Assembly: GCA_946811695.1 (NCBI GenBank)
Contig: OX328132.1
Span: 92,461,900-92,525,899 of the forward strand
DNA from: Gonocerus acuteangulatus
Taxonomy: Eukaryota > Arthropoda > Insecta > Hemiptera > Coreidae
Direction: 5' to 3'
DNA length: 64,000 nucleotides
Notes under the pieces: generated by a model
Databases searched by the model: none
What the model was told of the DNA's origin: nothing
The model's input: only the letters and a program-made list of their open reading frames with translations
Shown: positions 9,813 through 20,399 of the stretch, piece after piece
Layout: every line of letters begins with the position of its first letter
Position numbering within the stretch: position 1 is the stretch's first letter
Translations under genes and position numbers: made by a program

Positions 9813-11661
9813 ATATCTTATTTCAGGGTTGTCGCTGTGGGTGGTCCTAGGAGTATGGCCCTTGGCGTGGGCAAGTCTGGTTTTTCTAAGACGAGGTGAC
9901 GTAGTTGTGACGGGAGACAAATGGCGTCTACTGGTTCACTTGAATGTATCACACCTAGAAGGTATAATGGAAACTCTGCGAGGGGAGATTTGGAAGGTCC
10001 AATTAGACCTATCTCATGCCTCGGTTAAATATCCAGAGCTTGATGGACTTCAGCCTGTTGTCGAGGGCATACTTAGTCTATTCAGGGAGGCAGAAGAGGA
10101 ACTTGATATGCTCTGGTCCATGCTACCTAGTCCCCGAGAACGTCGAGGATTGGTCAATGCGGGGGGGATAGTATTAAAATACCTATTTGGGACCCCAGAC
10201 GCGGACGATTTACAAGGCATTCAAGAAAATTTCGACAAACTAAGTAAGCAGTACGGAGATACCATACATGCGGTCTCTGAACAACTAACGCTCAGTCGCG
10301 AGTTTGCAAGGAAAGCCGAAGAGGACACAAAAAGGGTTACCCGCTTGTCTGGGGTGGTCCGTAGAATTTTGAAGGAAGGTTTTCAAAAAGAGGCGCAACT
10401 TCAAACGAACATATCGCGTGTTACTAACCTCATCCAAAGTTCCCTGTACCTTTCCTCGTCCCTCAGAAGCCTAGAAACTGGAGTAACGGAATTCCTATTT
10501 AGATTCCGCAGAGTTCTTAATGGAGTAGGTGCATCGATGAGTGGAAAGTTGAGTAGAGAGATGCTAGGTCCTAAAGAGTTAACTCTGATTTTGGGGAAGG
10601 TAAGAGAGGCTCTGCCAACTGGACTGACACTCCTCTCGGAGGGAAGCCGATATCATGACCAAATTTACTACCAAATTTCTGAAGTACATGCAATTGCAAC
10701 CGATGATGGAGTAATAGCTGTAGTGGAATTGCCTTTAAAAACTCCGGATCAGGAGATGGTGCTTTATCAGGTTCTCTCCTTGCCTCTTAAGGAGAATAAA
10801 ACAGGAAGAATGGTTGCAGCTCAGCCGGAGGGGGCGTTCTTCTTGGAGAGCCACAACGAGAAGGCCTACTCAATTCTTCAGGAGCAGGATATGGCCAGAT
10901 GTCGTCCCGGGATACCATGGATCTGTCCTGCCGAGTTCAAATTCTTTCACGGACAAACACCATCTTGTATTGTCTCATCGTTTCGCCAGGAGAATACGTC
11001 GAAGGAATGGTGCCCGTGGACTTTGGTGAATCCTAGATCTTCACCCACATGGATTTGGGACGAGCACAAGGAGCTATGGTGGTATAGCATGTCTAAGCCC
11101 ACTCGCCTCCATCTTCAATGCAGAGGGAGTGCTGGAGTAGAATCGCTAGAGCGGGTTCTAGATGGAAGTGGGCAGCTTACCATAGCACCTGGTTGCACAG
11201 CTTGGACACCTGATTATCGCCTTTTGCCGATAGCCGACGTTGGGGAATCCTCTCAGGTGGTGCAGTTGCAATGGGTCAACGTTACGATCAAACCACCCTT
11301 GGACCTGCCAGTAAAAGAGGAATATGATCCCGCAGTATGGGAGGATACTTTGAAGGAGCTCAAGGAGCTCGAAGAAGCGTCCAATAACTCTTCGGCTGAA
11401 TGGGGAACATGGAGCGATGTGGAACGGATCCTTGCGGCCCAAAAGAAGGGGAAGGAAGGGGAACTTCTATGGATAGCAGGCGGGTCGGTTGCTCTAATAG
11501 CACTTCTTGGGTTTACCACTGGCCTGCTAATTACAAAACTCAGATCCCGGCGTGGTGCGAATCAAAACTCGCAGCCAACGGAAGGAAGTGGGGCAGCAGG
11601 ATTCGTAATACATCGACCGGCAGCTGAAAGTGTCGTATCTGTAATAACGGAGCGGATATAG
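9802..11661 (+). CDS. env: Env-like glycoprotein (baculovirus F / errantivirus type)
   Basis: 619 residues in a different frame from pol. Visible parts in order: hydrophobic signal peptide (about 6-25); furin-like site RERR at 112-115; a glycine-rich stretch right after it (GLVNAGG...LFG, 116-130) resembling the fusion peptide of baculovirus F proteins and gypsy-type Envs; a helical region; a cysteine-containing ectodomain with several N-X-S/T sites; one transmembrane segment (about 555-577); and a 42-residue basic-start tail. Expected role: membrane glycoprotein with possible fusion function. A subgenomic spliced mRNA is usual for such genes, and a candidate acceptor TTATTTCAG ends at 9826, just inside the ORF. 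Whether translation starts at 9802 or on a spliced leader is unknown. The frame is intact. Confidence 0.92.
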   Translation: MIPEYLISGLSLWVVLGVWPLAWASLVFLRRGDVVVTGDKWRLLVHLNVSHLEGIMETLRGEIWKVQLDLSHASVKYPELDGLQPVVEGILSLFREAEEELDMLWSMLPSPRERRGLVNAGGIVLKYLFGTPDADDLQGIQENFDKLSKQYGDTIHAVSEQLTLSREFARKAEEDTKRVTRLSGVVRRILKEGFQKEAQLQTNISRVTNLIQSSLYLSSSLRSLETGVTEFLFRFRRVLNGVGASMSGKLSREMLGPKELTLILGKVREALPTGLTLLSEGSRYHDQIYYQISEVHAIATDDGVIAVVELPLKTPDQEMVLYQVLSLPLKENKTGRMVAAQPEGAFFLESHNEKAYSILQEQDMARCRPGIPWICPAEFKFFHGQTPSCIVSSFRQENTSKEWCPWTLVNPRSSPTWIWDEHKELWWYSMSKPTRLHLQCRGSAGVESLERVLDGSGQLTIAPGCTAWTPDYRLLPIADVGESSQVVQLQWVNVTIKPPLDLPVKEEYDPAVWEDTLKELKELEEASNNSSAEWGTWSDVERILAAQKKGKEGELLWIAGGSVALIALLGFTTGLLITKLRSRRGANQNSQPTEGSGAAGFVIHRPAAESVVSVITERI

Positions 11662-11943
11662 ACCGCTCGAAAGTGTAGTAGCCGTTCAGTGATTGTGACG
11701 ACAGTGTTCGGTATAGTTATAAAATAATGGTAACATAAGGATTTTTACCTCCTAAGGGAGAGGTTTTGTCTTGTAAAGATGCCAATAATGTTTATTTTAT
11801 TTTAATTTTTACAGCGCATCACCTGTATTGTTATTAGCACTAATATTGTTTATTATTATTATTATTAGTAACATAAGGATGGGTAGTGTTAAAGGTAAAG
11901 TAATGTTCCAAGGGAAACATGACTTTGAAAAATCGGGGGGTGA
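11662..11943 (+). promoter_or_regulatory. 3' untranslated region with polypurine tract
   Basis: Non-coding after env, with a short TTA-rich tract (about 11848-11868). The purine-rich run GAAAAATCGGGGGGTGA at about 11926-11942 abuts the 3' LTR and is the expected primer for plus-strand DNA synthesis. Confidence 0.8.
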
Positions 11944-12469
11944 TGTAAGGCCCCGTTTTCCCTTTGGCCTTGTTAAGTGAATAAGGATGAGAGAAAAGGT
12001 TGGCTGTCCATCTCTAGAGATGTGAGAACCACGAATCCGCAAACGTTGCGTCTGGGATGTTGGCACTGCACGTGGCTGATTCGTAAGATTCCTGGAAGAT
12101 CTAAGACCTGACAAGAGTTTCTAGTTCAATCACCTGCAAAAGCAGGAGTGGGGTACAAAGGGTTTAAAAAGAGCTGGCTTACCTCCGACCGGGAGAGTTT
12201 GCATCCGTTCCTGAGACTTCGGCCCAGATGCTGTTCAGAGGTAGGCCAGTTCCAAATTCTCTATAATCTCCCCAAATGATCATATTTGATAACTCTACCT
12301 ATCCGTCTCTCTCACTCAACCTTTTCTCTCATCGTAGCAATGGTTTATGATATTTATGTTTTGTATCCTCTGTGTAAATTATAGTTTTAAAAAGGAATTT
12401 CCGCTTCTCTAAAATATTTCCCCATTGTCTATATCTCTAAATCCCGTCCTTGCTAATCAGTCCCTTACA
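11944..12469 (+). repeat. 3' LTR
   Basis: 526 bp, same ends as the 5' LTR, one difference (12068 G). It is followed directly by GTTA (12470-12473), the duplicated target. It would provide RNA 3' end formation; no canonical AATAAA was seen. Confidence 0.97.
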
Positions 12470-12635
12470 GTTAAATCGTACTTCCCACGATTTCTTAACT
12501 GTTTTGAAGATATTAAGGGGGAAAAATGGTGCTAATACCTACCGATAGCTGCTATATTCCTTCACTAATCGCACTCGAGATAAGAACGGAACCGCGCTAA
12601 GATGAAGCAGTTCCTGTGGGTCGGACTTTTTTTTT

Positions 12636-13275
12636 GTCAGACAAATTAATGTATTATGTTTATATTATAATATAAATATTATGTTTATAAGAAGAGCAAA
12701 TCACTTTAATTGCGGTGTAAAATATTGTTGCTTGCTAAATCTAAGTATTATATAAGCTCATAAGGAAAAAATGGTGCTAATGACTCAGATTTCGATACAC
12801 CATAAAAGAAAAAAAAAAATTAAGGACAATATACAAAGATTCCGAAGTATTTCATGTCTGTTAATAAAATATTTTATTCTAATCCCAATAACGCAACACT
12901 TATACACAAATAAACTTTTTTTAGGTACCTATTTAATACGTATAAAATAAGGTTATAATGAGCGATCCGCTGTGGCATACACCAAGTACTACCACCGTGT
13001 GGAGTGCAACTAGTATAGACCGGTAAGTCTGTACCACTGTGGTATGTAAAGAGCGGCTGTTCTGATACTGGCAAAAATTAGAAATCCTACATTCCTAAAG
13101 TTGTTTGGAGGCTTATCTTTATGACTCTAGAAGATGACGAGGGTACACAGGGAGACGAGTGTACCTGGGGACAGGGAAAACGCCCCCCACCCTAAGCCTC
13201 CTAGCTCCTCACCTTCGAATTCATATGATTTCGTTCAATGAATTTAAAAAAAAAATTAATAAATAGATAAAAACT
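12636..13275. other. No gene recognised
   Basis: AT-rich with a GC-richer patch at about 12960-13190. The string AAAAATGGTGCTAAT occurs at about 12523 (inside the split element) and again near 12768. No ORF of note. Confidence 0.45.
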
Positions 13276-14128
13276 TCTGAAAATAGGGAATACCAAAAAC
13301 AATTCTAAAGAACGAAATCAACACCAGTACAGTCATCTAGATATTCATAGAGCATCTTCGAATTCCAAGATACCGTTGAAACAAAATATTGTTTCTATAT
13401 ATACGTATCCTGTTTTATTGACTAATACATTTGACTACTATAAGCAATCACAAAAATAACGAGCAGTGAAAAAAAACTGTAGGAAACACACAAAAAGATT
13501 CGTTCAAATGAACGAAATTACCTATGTTTTAAGCACTTATTTCTCCAAATATGACCATCCCATCGCAAATGTCTTCAAAACATTTTTTGTAGAAAATTTA
13601 GTAACCTTTCGAATGGTAATCTTTTGCTTGCCAAGATTCCAAACCTTTTTCGTGATATTAATGAAAATATACGAAGTTCCCAAAACTTTTCATGTCTAAA
13701 AATAAAATATTTTATTTTAATCCTTCCTTTACACCAAACGTAACATAACTTTCTACATATTAGTTTTAATGAAAGTAGAACATGCAGATAATGTTTCAAC
13801 TGAATCCCGTGATTCTAAGTACCCAAACCAAAAACGGTATTCAAAAACTATTTTTCCAATTTTCTCGAAAACGGTTAAAGCTATTGCCTTGAAAATGGTT
13901 TCATTCGTTTTCCTAGCCCAAGAAGCCTATAAAAAGAGTACTTACAAGCTTATGAACTCAAAAACGTAAGCGTTACGATTTTTTCTGCGCGAATTTCGCC
14001 CCAAACGCCATCTTCCAGTGGGCGGATTTTGCTGGTTAACGAACTTGACCTTTCAAATTGGACGACTGATTTTTGTACCAAATTTCATCAAAATCGGACC
14101 ATCAGGGAAGCCAGAAATGAGCAAACAG

Positions 14129-14210
<82 letters not shown>

Positions 14211-14229
14211 GATATATATATATATACAA

Positions 14230-14268
<39 letters not shown>

Positions 14269-14395
14269 AATAACTACCGTTATTTTCGGTCTCTAGGGGT
14301 TCTGAAACTTTCTTGTCGGCACTTCCGGATTGTTTCATTGTATCAACCTTATAAGCGGGGTTCCTCCCTATGGGGGAGGGAGGAACCGCGCTAAA
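13276..14395 (+). mobile_element. Family A repeat, 3' part
   Basis: Homologous to 21358-22267 plus 24911-25738 and to 37990-39560. Order: conserved block, GGTTAACGAACTTGACC, CAAATTTCATCAAAATCGG, interrupted (TA)n at 14131-14272, a block with CTACCGTTATTTTCGG, and a terminal hairpin GGTTCCTCCC...GGGAGGAACC followed by GCGCTAAAA (ends about 14391). The 5' terminus is missing. A 66-residue ORF recurring in several copies reflects repeat identity, not evidence for a gene. Confidence 0.85.
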
Positions 14396-15310
14396 AGAAA
14401 AGAAATAAAATTTGGGTTTTTGGAAAAAGTGTCATTTAATATTAAAAAATATATTTATTGTAAAAAAAAAAAAATGAACATCTATTTCACTAGATGAGAA
14501 AAAAAAAGTGAAAAGTTAAACTCTTGTTTTTTACAGCAAGTGTTCAAATATCCCTCTTCCTTTGACGAAACATGACTCCAGTCTTCTTCCTAGAGAGGTT
14601 ATTGTTCTTTTCACCATATCGGAATTGACTCTCAAGCACTGCTGAAGGAGGTCACCTCTGAGATGACCAGGTAAAAGAGGCTGCCGAGCGTAGACCTGGT
14701 CTTTCAAATATCCCGATAAATAAAATCTGAAGGATTTAAATCTGGTGATCCGTCTGGATTAAATCTGGTGGCCAGGGTACGGTACCACCTCGTGCTATGC
14801 ACCGCTGCTGGAGAACATCCTCAACTGCTCTTCTTGAAAAATGGATAGGGCAGGCATCATCCAGCGGCAAATCCTCAAGTATTGCTCGGAGCATATATCT
14901 CATTAAGTGGGCGTATTGGTCACCAGAAGGGTCCAGGATATAAAATATGAACCGGTAACGTACTCCCGATGAGTCCACACCAGACGTTGAATTCCAGCGG
15001 TGCTGCCTATCGACACTCCGGGTCCATCTGGGGTTTTCAATCGCTCCTTATTCTTAAACTTATCAATCACCCCCTTATTAATTCTATTCTCAACCCGCAG
15101 GACAAATCGTGTCAAAAGGCCATAAGACAAACCAACTTCTTTATTATTTGTGACCTGAAATTTCGGCACCTATTCTGCCTAAAGCAAAATTTGTCTTTTA
15201 TTTTATTTTTTTAGTTTACACTAAAAGAAATAGTTTTGTTAAATTCTGAACACACTTTCCTAAGGGGAAATAGGCCTCCCTAAAAAAAAATACAACTTGA
15301 ATAAATTAAT
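14396..15310 (-). pseudogene. Degenerate DDE transposase fragment (mariner/Tc-like)
   Basis: On the minus strand broken frames carry GGTVPWPPDL (codons near 14770-14800) and, in another frame, SPDLNPSDFYLSGYLKDQVY (codons near 14700-14760). This is the third catalytic-Asp block common to mariner/Tc3-like transposases. A C-terminal helix region continues to about 14540. Frameshifts and stops make it inactive. The same segment, about 99% alike, occurs at 25739-26584. Here it lies exactly between two oppositely oriented family-A hairpin ends. Confidence 0.65.
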
Positions 15311-15452
15311 GAGCCTTTTAGCGCGGTTCCTCCCTCCCCCATAGGGAGGACCCCGCTTATAAGGTTGATACAATGAAACAATCCGGAAGTGCCGACTAGA
15401 AAATTTCGCGTTTCAGAACCCATAGATACCGAAAATAACGGTGGTTCAAATT

Positions 15453-15547
<95 letters not shown>

Positions 15548-16427
15548 CTGTTCGCTCATTTCTGGCTTCCCTAATGGTCCGATTTAAATCCTCAATTTAA
15601 AAGGTCAAGTTCGTTAACCAGCAGAATCCGCCCACTGGAAGATGGCGTTTGGGGCGAAATTCGCGCAAAAAAATCGTAACGCTTACGTTTTTGAGTTCAT
15701 AAGCTTGTAAGTACTCGTTTTATAGGCTTCTTGGGCTAGGAAAACGAATGAAACCATTTTCAAGGCAACAGCTTTAACCGTTTTCGAGAAAATTGGAAAA
15801 ATAGTTTTTGAATACCGTTTTTGGTTTGGGTACTTAGAATCATGGGATTTAGTTGAACCATTTTCTGCATGTTCTACTTTCATTAAAACTAATATGTTGA
15901 AATTTTTGTTACGTTTGGAGTTTAGGAAGGGTTAGAATAAAATATTTTATTAACAGACATAAAAAGTTTTGGTAACTTTGTATACTTTCCTTAATATCTC
16001 GAAAAAGGTTGAGAATCTTGGTAAACGGAAGAATACCATTAGAAAGCTTATTAAATGCTCTACAAAAAAGGTTCTAATGAAAGTTTTGATTAGGCGATGT
16101 CAATCGGAGAAATAAGAACTTAAAACTTTAAAGTAATTGATTTCGCTTATTCGAACTGTTCTTTTTGTCTGTTTTTTATTCCTTGTTATTTTTTAATTGC
16201 TTATTGTTGGATAATGTATTTGAAAATAAAACAAGTTAAGAAAAATAGGAAAAACAATTTAATGTTAGAGATATGGATTTCCAAGATTCCAAGACCTTGT
16301 CACTAGAGGGTTCGTTTCTAGTGTAGCAGACCCTTCCAGGTAAGATTGTAAATCATGACCTTTCAATACTTTACTACTCACAGGAATGGCGTTAGTGACC
16401 TTAAGGGTTGACACGCCATTATAATAA

Positions 16428-18919
16428 CACAGGTCTACAACCAAAAATTTGATTTGATGATTTTGGCTAATCTCTGTGTTTCTCGGTGTGCTAAGGCCGA
16501 AAATGAAGTCCGTTTTTCTCTATCACGTACAGATTTTTTTCAAATCCATAGAACATAATATACCTGCTATACACATAAATTTGGTAAGAAGTAGGTTTTT
16601 TTTTTTCCAAACGATTTCTCTTTTTATAAACAGACATCCTTCACTAGGTGGTGTAGGCAATGACTCCCTCAGTAGATGTTGTAGGCCTGAGGGTGTCTAG
16701 GCACGACCTGTTCAGACAGGAACGTACTTGTTTGGTCTCAGATGTCACCGTCTGAAGCTAAACGAGATTGAACCTGTTGTATCAGGAACTTGGAGCTAAA
16801 TTTCTGTTCATTCTGTCAGTTCAGTAGTGTCAACTGAAGTGAACACATTCACTGAGGTCTCTTAGTTGTGTCAAAGTGATTAAGAACGTATTTTAAGGTT
16901 TGAAAGTGCATTTAGACAAAATGTCTCATCGTCGTTGTGTTACCAGTCCAGACTACTTCTGTTTTATCTGTGGTGAGTACACAGTTAAGAAATACCAACG
17001 AAATATAACAGGTTTTGTCAAAAATGTATATTATGCATATTTTGGCTTGAGAATAGGAGATCAAGATAAAGTGTGGGCTCCTCACAAAGTATGCCATAGC
17101 TGCGTAGAAAAACTTCGCTTACGGTACAAAGGAGAGTTAAAATCTTTCGGATTTGCTATCCCAATGATGTGGAGGGAGCAAAAAAACCACGTTAATGACT
17201 GTTACTTTTGTAATTGTCATGTTCAAGGCTATAATTCCAAAAATCATAAGCTCATTAACTACCCTAATGTGGAATCTGCTAGTCGTCCGGTACCACACGG
17301 CCCTGGATTGACAGTTCCTCAGCCCCCTCGTGACTTGGGCAGTATAGATAGGGAAGCTAATAGAGAAGACTGTATGTCGGAGAGCGATGAAGTACACAGT
17401 GAGTTCAAAGCAAGCAGTTCAGAAGATGAACCTCAGCTTATTTCTCAACAGGAGTTGAACGACTTAGTGAGAGATCTTGGACTTCCAAAAGATGCAGCTC
17501 AGTTACTTGGCTCCCGTCTTAAAAACAAAAATTTATTACAGCCAGGCACTTCTTTTTCATGCTATCGACACCGTGAAGCAGTTTTTGTTCCTTACTTTGC
17601 TCTGGATGAGAATCTTATTTATTGCAAAGACATTCTTGGTCTGATGGGTCAATTTGGTATACAATATGACCCGATTCATTGGCGTCTATTCATAGACTCA
17701 TCAAAGCGAAGTCTAAAGGCTGTTTTGTTGCACAATGGCAATACTTATGCTTCAGTTCCAGTTGGCCATTCGGTACATTTAAAAGAAACATACGAAAATT
17801 TGTCATTAGTTCTCGAACGAATTCATTATAATGAGCATAACTGGTTGATATGTGGAGACTTGAAAGTACTTACTATGCTCTTAGGTCAGCAATCAGGGTA
17901 CACCAAGTTCCCTTGTTTTTTATGTTTATGGGATAGCCGAGTCAGAAATTCCCATTGGAACAACAAAGACTGGCCATCACGAGGAGCTCTGTCGCCAGGC
18001 CAAAAAAAATGTAATTAGGAGAAGTTTGGTTCCTTCTGACAAAATCCTGCTACCTCCTCTACACATAAAGCTAGGGCTGATAAAACAATTCGTAAAGTCT
18101 CTCAATAAAGAAGGTGAATGTTTTAAGTACTTATGCTCCATGTTCCCACGATTAAGTGATGCAAAGCTAAAAGAGGGGATCTTTGTAGGCCCAGATATTC
18201 GGAAACTTTTCACAGATCCACATTTCACTCAGACCATGAATGAGAAGGAGAAGGAAGCTTGGAATTCTTTTAAAGATGTTGTTGAGAAGTTCCTTGGTAA
18301 CGTGAAGGATCCCAATTACAGAAGTATCGTGGAACGCATGTTGAAGGCATTTCAATAACAAGGTTGCAACATGAGTTTGAAGGTTCACTTCTTACATTCG
18401 CATGTGGACTATTTTCCGGAAAACTTAGGGGAAGTAAGTGAAGAACAAGGGGATAGGTTCCATCAAGACATCCAGGAAATGGAACGTAGGTATCAGGGCA
18501 AATGCAACGTAAACATGATGGCTGACTATTGTTGGATGCTGCAGCGTGAATCATCTGAAGAGTCCTACAGCCGGAAACGAACACGGAGAAATTTTCAAGA
18601 GAAAAAAATACGTTTTCATAAAAATAATAACTAAATATGCCACTGTTAATTCTGAAGCTGTTATTTCTACACATTTATGTATTTTGTACAGTAAACAACA
18701 TTGAAATAACTAAAAGATCATGGAAATAAATGAAAACTCTTATTCGCCAATTCTGTTTTCTTTTAATGGTAGTACCTCTGCCCTTACTTGAGATTGAACA
18801 ATTTCCTTACGTGATAGAGAGGGACTGACCTCATGTTCGGCTTCAGCACGCCAAGGAGCATAGAGATTGACCAAAATCATCAAATCAAATTTCAGAAAGA
18901 TTATTTTTGTAGACCTGTG
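16428..18919 (+). mobile_element. TIR DNA transposon, 2.49 kb, TSD TAA
   Basis: The terminal repeats start CACAGGTCTACAA; left arm about 16428-16529, right arm about 18808-18919, roughly 80% alike over about 105 bp. Both share TTTGATTTGATGATTTTGG and CTCTATCACGTA. The target TAA is at 16425-16427 and 18920-18922. The uninterrupted site survives at 52167-52169 in the paralogous family-A copy. CAC-starting ends with a 3-bp duplication fit CMC (EnSpm-like) elements, while TWA duplications fit PIF/Harbinger; superfamily left open. It carries one broken transposase-like gene. Confidence 0.9.
16900..18634 (+). pseudogene. Transposase-like gene, frameshifted and interrupted
   Basis: Three open segments belong to one protein: 16900-18018 (372 residues), 18026-18358 and 18371-18634. 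An extra base in the A8 run at about 18002-18010 shifts the frame; an in-frame TAA follows at 18356-18358. The N-terminus is cysteine-rich (CFIC, HKVCHSC, CYFCNC), consistent with zinc binding. Candidate acidic residues for an RNase-H-like core are D266 in FIDSS, D320 in GDLKV followed by PCFLC, and E in SEEQGDRFHQDI in the last segment. It resembles a multi-copy uncharacterised protein family of invertebrates and fishes, recalled but not searched. Position inside TIRs argues it is the element's transposase; DDE assignment is inference. Confidence 0.7.
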
Positions 18920-19049
18920 TAATTAATTAAAAAAAAAAAGACTGGTGGAACCAAAATAATAACTGCTTCTATTTTAATCTTTCCAAATTAGACTAGGGAT
19001 ACGAACGGAACCGCGCTAAGATGATGCAGTCCTGCGAGACGGACTTTTT

Positions 19050-19580
19050 TGGTTTGGGTACTTAGAATCATGGGATTCAGTTGAAACATTTTTTGCATGT
19101 TCTACTTTCATTAAAACTAATATGTTGAAATTTTTGTAACGTTTGGAGTTTAGGAAGGGTTAGAAAAAAATATTTTATTAACAGACATAAAAAGTTTTGG
19201 TAACTTTGTATACTTTCCTTAATTTTTTTTTTTTTTTTTTTTTTACGGCTCATCTACATCTAGGTCATTAGCGCCGACATCCAGGGTTTAGCGAGGAATT
19301 TTACCAGCGAGCCGTGGGATGATAAAATTCCTGCCGGAGGTTGGGAATCGAACCCACCATCTCCCGCTTATGAATCCAAGGCGCTAGCCATTGGACCACG
19401 GGAGACCCCCTACTTTCCTTAATATCTCGAAAAAGGTTGAGAATCTTGGGAAACGGAAGATAACCATTAGAAAGCTCACTTAATGCTCTACATAAATGGT
19501 TCTAATGAAAGTTTTGATTAGGCGATGTCAATCGGAGAAATAAGTGCTTAAAACTTTAAAGTAATTGATTTCGCTTATTC
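19050..19580 (-). mobile_element. Family A fragment, reversed, carrying a SINE
   Basis: Begins abruptly within the repeat (TTGGTTTGGGTACTTAG) right after the 19045 terminus and runs to the GCTTATTCGAACTGTTC block. It is interrupted at 19224-19410 by a SINE. Confidence 0.75.
19224..19410 (-). mobile_element. tRNA-headed SINE with 13-bp duplication
   Basis: Same family as 726-926. TACTTTCCTTAAT is exact at 19211-19223 and 19411-19423. Without the insert the host repeat reads continuously, matching its relatives. The tail reads GGCGCTAATGACCTAGATG on the minus strand. Confidence 0.9.
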
Positions 19581-19615
19581 GAACTGTTCTTATGTATATG
19601 CATGTATAAAGAATA

Positions 19616-19627
<12 letters not shown>

Positions 19628-19651
<24 letters not shown>

Positions 19652-19685
19652 CATACATATATATACATATATATACATACATATT

Positions 19686-19725
<40 letters not shown>

Positions 19726-19790
19726 AGTGGGAATCGAACCGACGCACAGTGCGGCGTTCTGATGGAGTAAGTGGACAAAGTCGTTCTTGA
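19628..19790. repeat. (TA)n tract with adjacent tRNA-like B box
   Basis: Interrupted TA tract to about 19722. Next to it, on the minus strand, is GTCGGTTCGATTCCCAC, a Pol III B-box-like string, suggesting a SINE remnant. No intact tRNA fold was evident. Confidence 0.45.
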
Positions 19791-20150
19791 CGGATATTTA
19801 AAGAGTAAACTAAGTTTATCACTAAAAACACATGTATTTTAAGGGCCTTGAATAAAAAAAAGTCCGACTCGCAGGAACTGCAGCATCTTAGCGCGGTTCC
19901 GTTCATGTCCCTAGTGCCATTTGATAAGCTTAGAAAAGAAATAAACTTATTTTTTTTATATATCTCGTGAAAATTGTCAAAATCCTCTCGAACATCTCGA
20001 ATAAAAGTGATATTAAGGCGTCAGGGATACCGACAGTAGCTAACTTTTACACAGAAGCGGAAATTACAGAATCTGGCTCTCATTCTAAAGCAAAGCTCTA
20101 TAAATCAATACAAAATATGCCTAATAAAGCCTTTCTAGTGGATACAGAAG

Positions 20151-20399
20151 CATGGGCGTATATGAGGGGGGGCTGAGGGGGCTGCAGCCCCTCCCGAAAT
20201 TTTGAATTGATGATAAAAACTTCTCGTAAAACCCTTAAAAATAAATTAAATAAGATCACTTAGTTCATAAAACATATTTTATTTTACGTGTAATAGCGTT
20301 TTAGTTGCCTAAAACTATTCCAAGCTCTAAATATTTAGTATTCCATACCCTGGAAATGGTCTCAGCCCCCCCCCGAAATTGTTTTTATATACGCCCATG
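20151..20399. mobile_element. MITE with 8-bp duplication (hAT-like), copy 1
   Basis: 249 bp, ends CATGGGCGTATA...TATACGCCCATG. TACAGAAG is duplicated at 20143-20150 and 20400-20407. Contains opposed G-rich and C-rich runs near the ends. Eight-base duplications are typical of hAT elements. Copies at 36789-37041 and 33329-33744. Confidence 0.85.

Larger units (their letters stand above)
3936..12469 (+). mobile_element. Complete Ty3/gypsy-type LTR retrotransposon with env
   Basis: This is an 8,534-bp element with two 526-bp LTRs (TGTAAGG...CCTTACA ends), a 4-bp target duplication GTTA (3932-3935 and 12470-12473), a tRNA primer site, gag, protease, pol, env and a polypurine tract in order. The pol order protease-RT-RNase H-integrase is that of Metaviridae. 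A third gene with a baculovirus F-like fusion glycoprotein is the hallmark of errantivirus-type elements. The LTRs differ at one site only (4060 T, 12068 G), so the copy is young. The main coding irregularity is a single in-frame stop between protease and pol. Confidence 0.95.
3480..12635. mobile_element. Family-A-type element with inverted termini, split by the LTR element
   Basis: The left part (3480-3935) begins with A(n)GTCCGACTCGCAGG...TTAGCGCGGTTC. The right part (12470-12635) ends with the same sequence inverted. Left positions 3487-3577 and right positions 12540-12626 pair as terminal inverted repeats of about 90 bp. Removing the LTR element and one GTTA copy leaves a contiguous element of roughly 0.6 kb whose interior (TTAGTAAGCTTTTAAATGG before the break) matches the family-A interior elsewhere. 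Confidence 0.75.
15311..19049 (-). mobile_element. Family A repeat, reversed, split by a DNA transposon
   Basis: On the minus strand it starts near 19045 with the GTCCGTCTCGCAGGACTGC terminus and TTAGCGCGGTTCC, and ends at 15311 with the hairpin and GCGCTAAAA. (TA)n is at about 15457-15543. A 2.5-kb transposon (16428-18919) with its TAA duplication sits inside. Without it the copy is about 1.25 kb and matches 50630-52290 closely. Confidence 0.85.

Noticed and set aside
13769..13969. A 66-residue frame that recurs at 25146, 39019 and reversed at 15683
   Set aside because: All are the same block of family A; the frame follows from DNA identity, and other copies break it.
14102..14338. Open frames made of alternating Ile-Tyr residues here and at many other (TA)n tracts
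   Set aside because: They are translations of TA microsatellites inside repeats and carry no protein signal.
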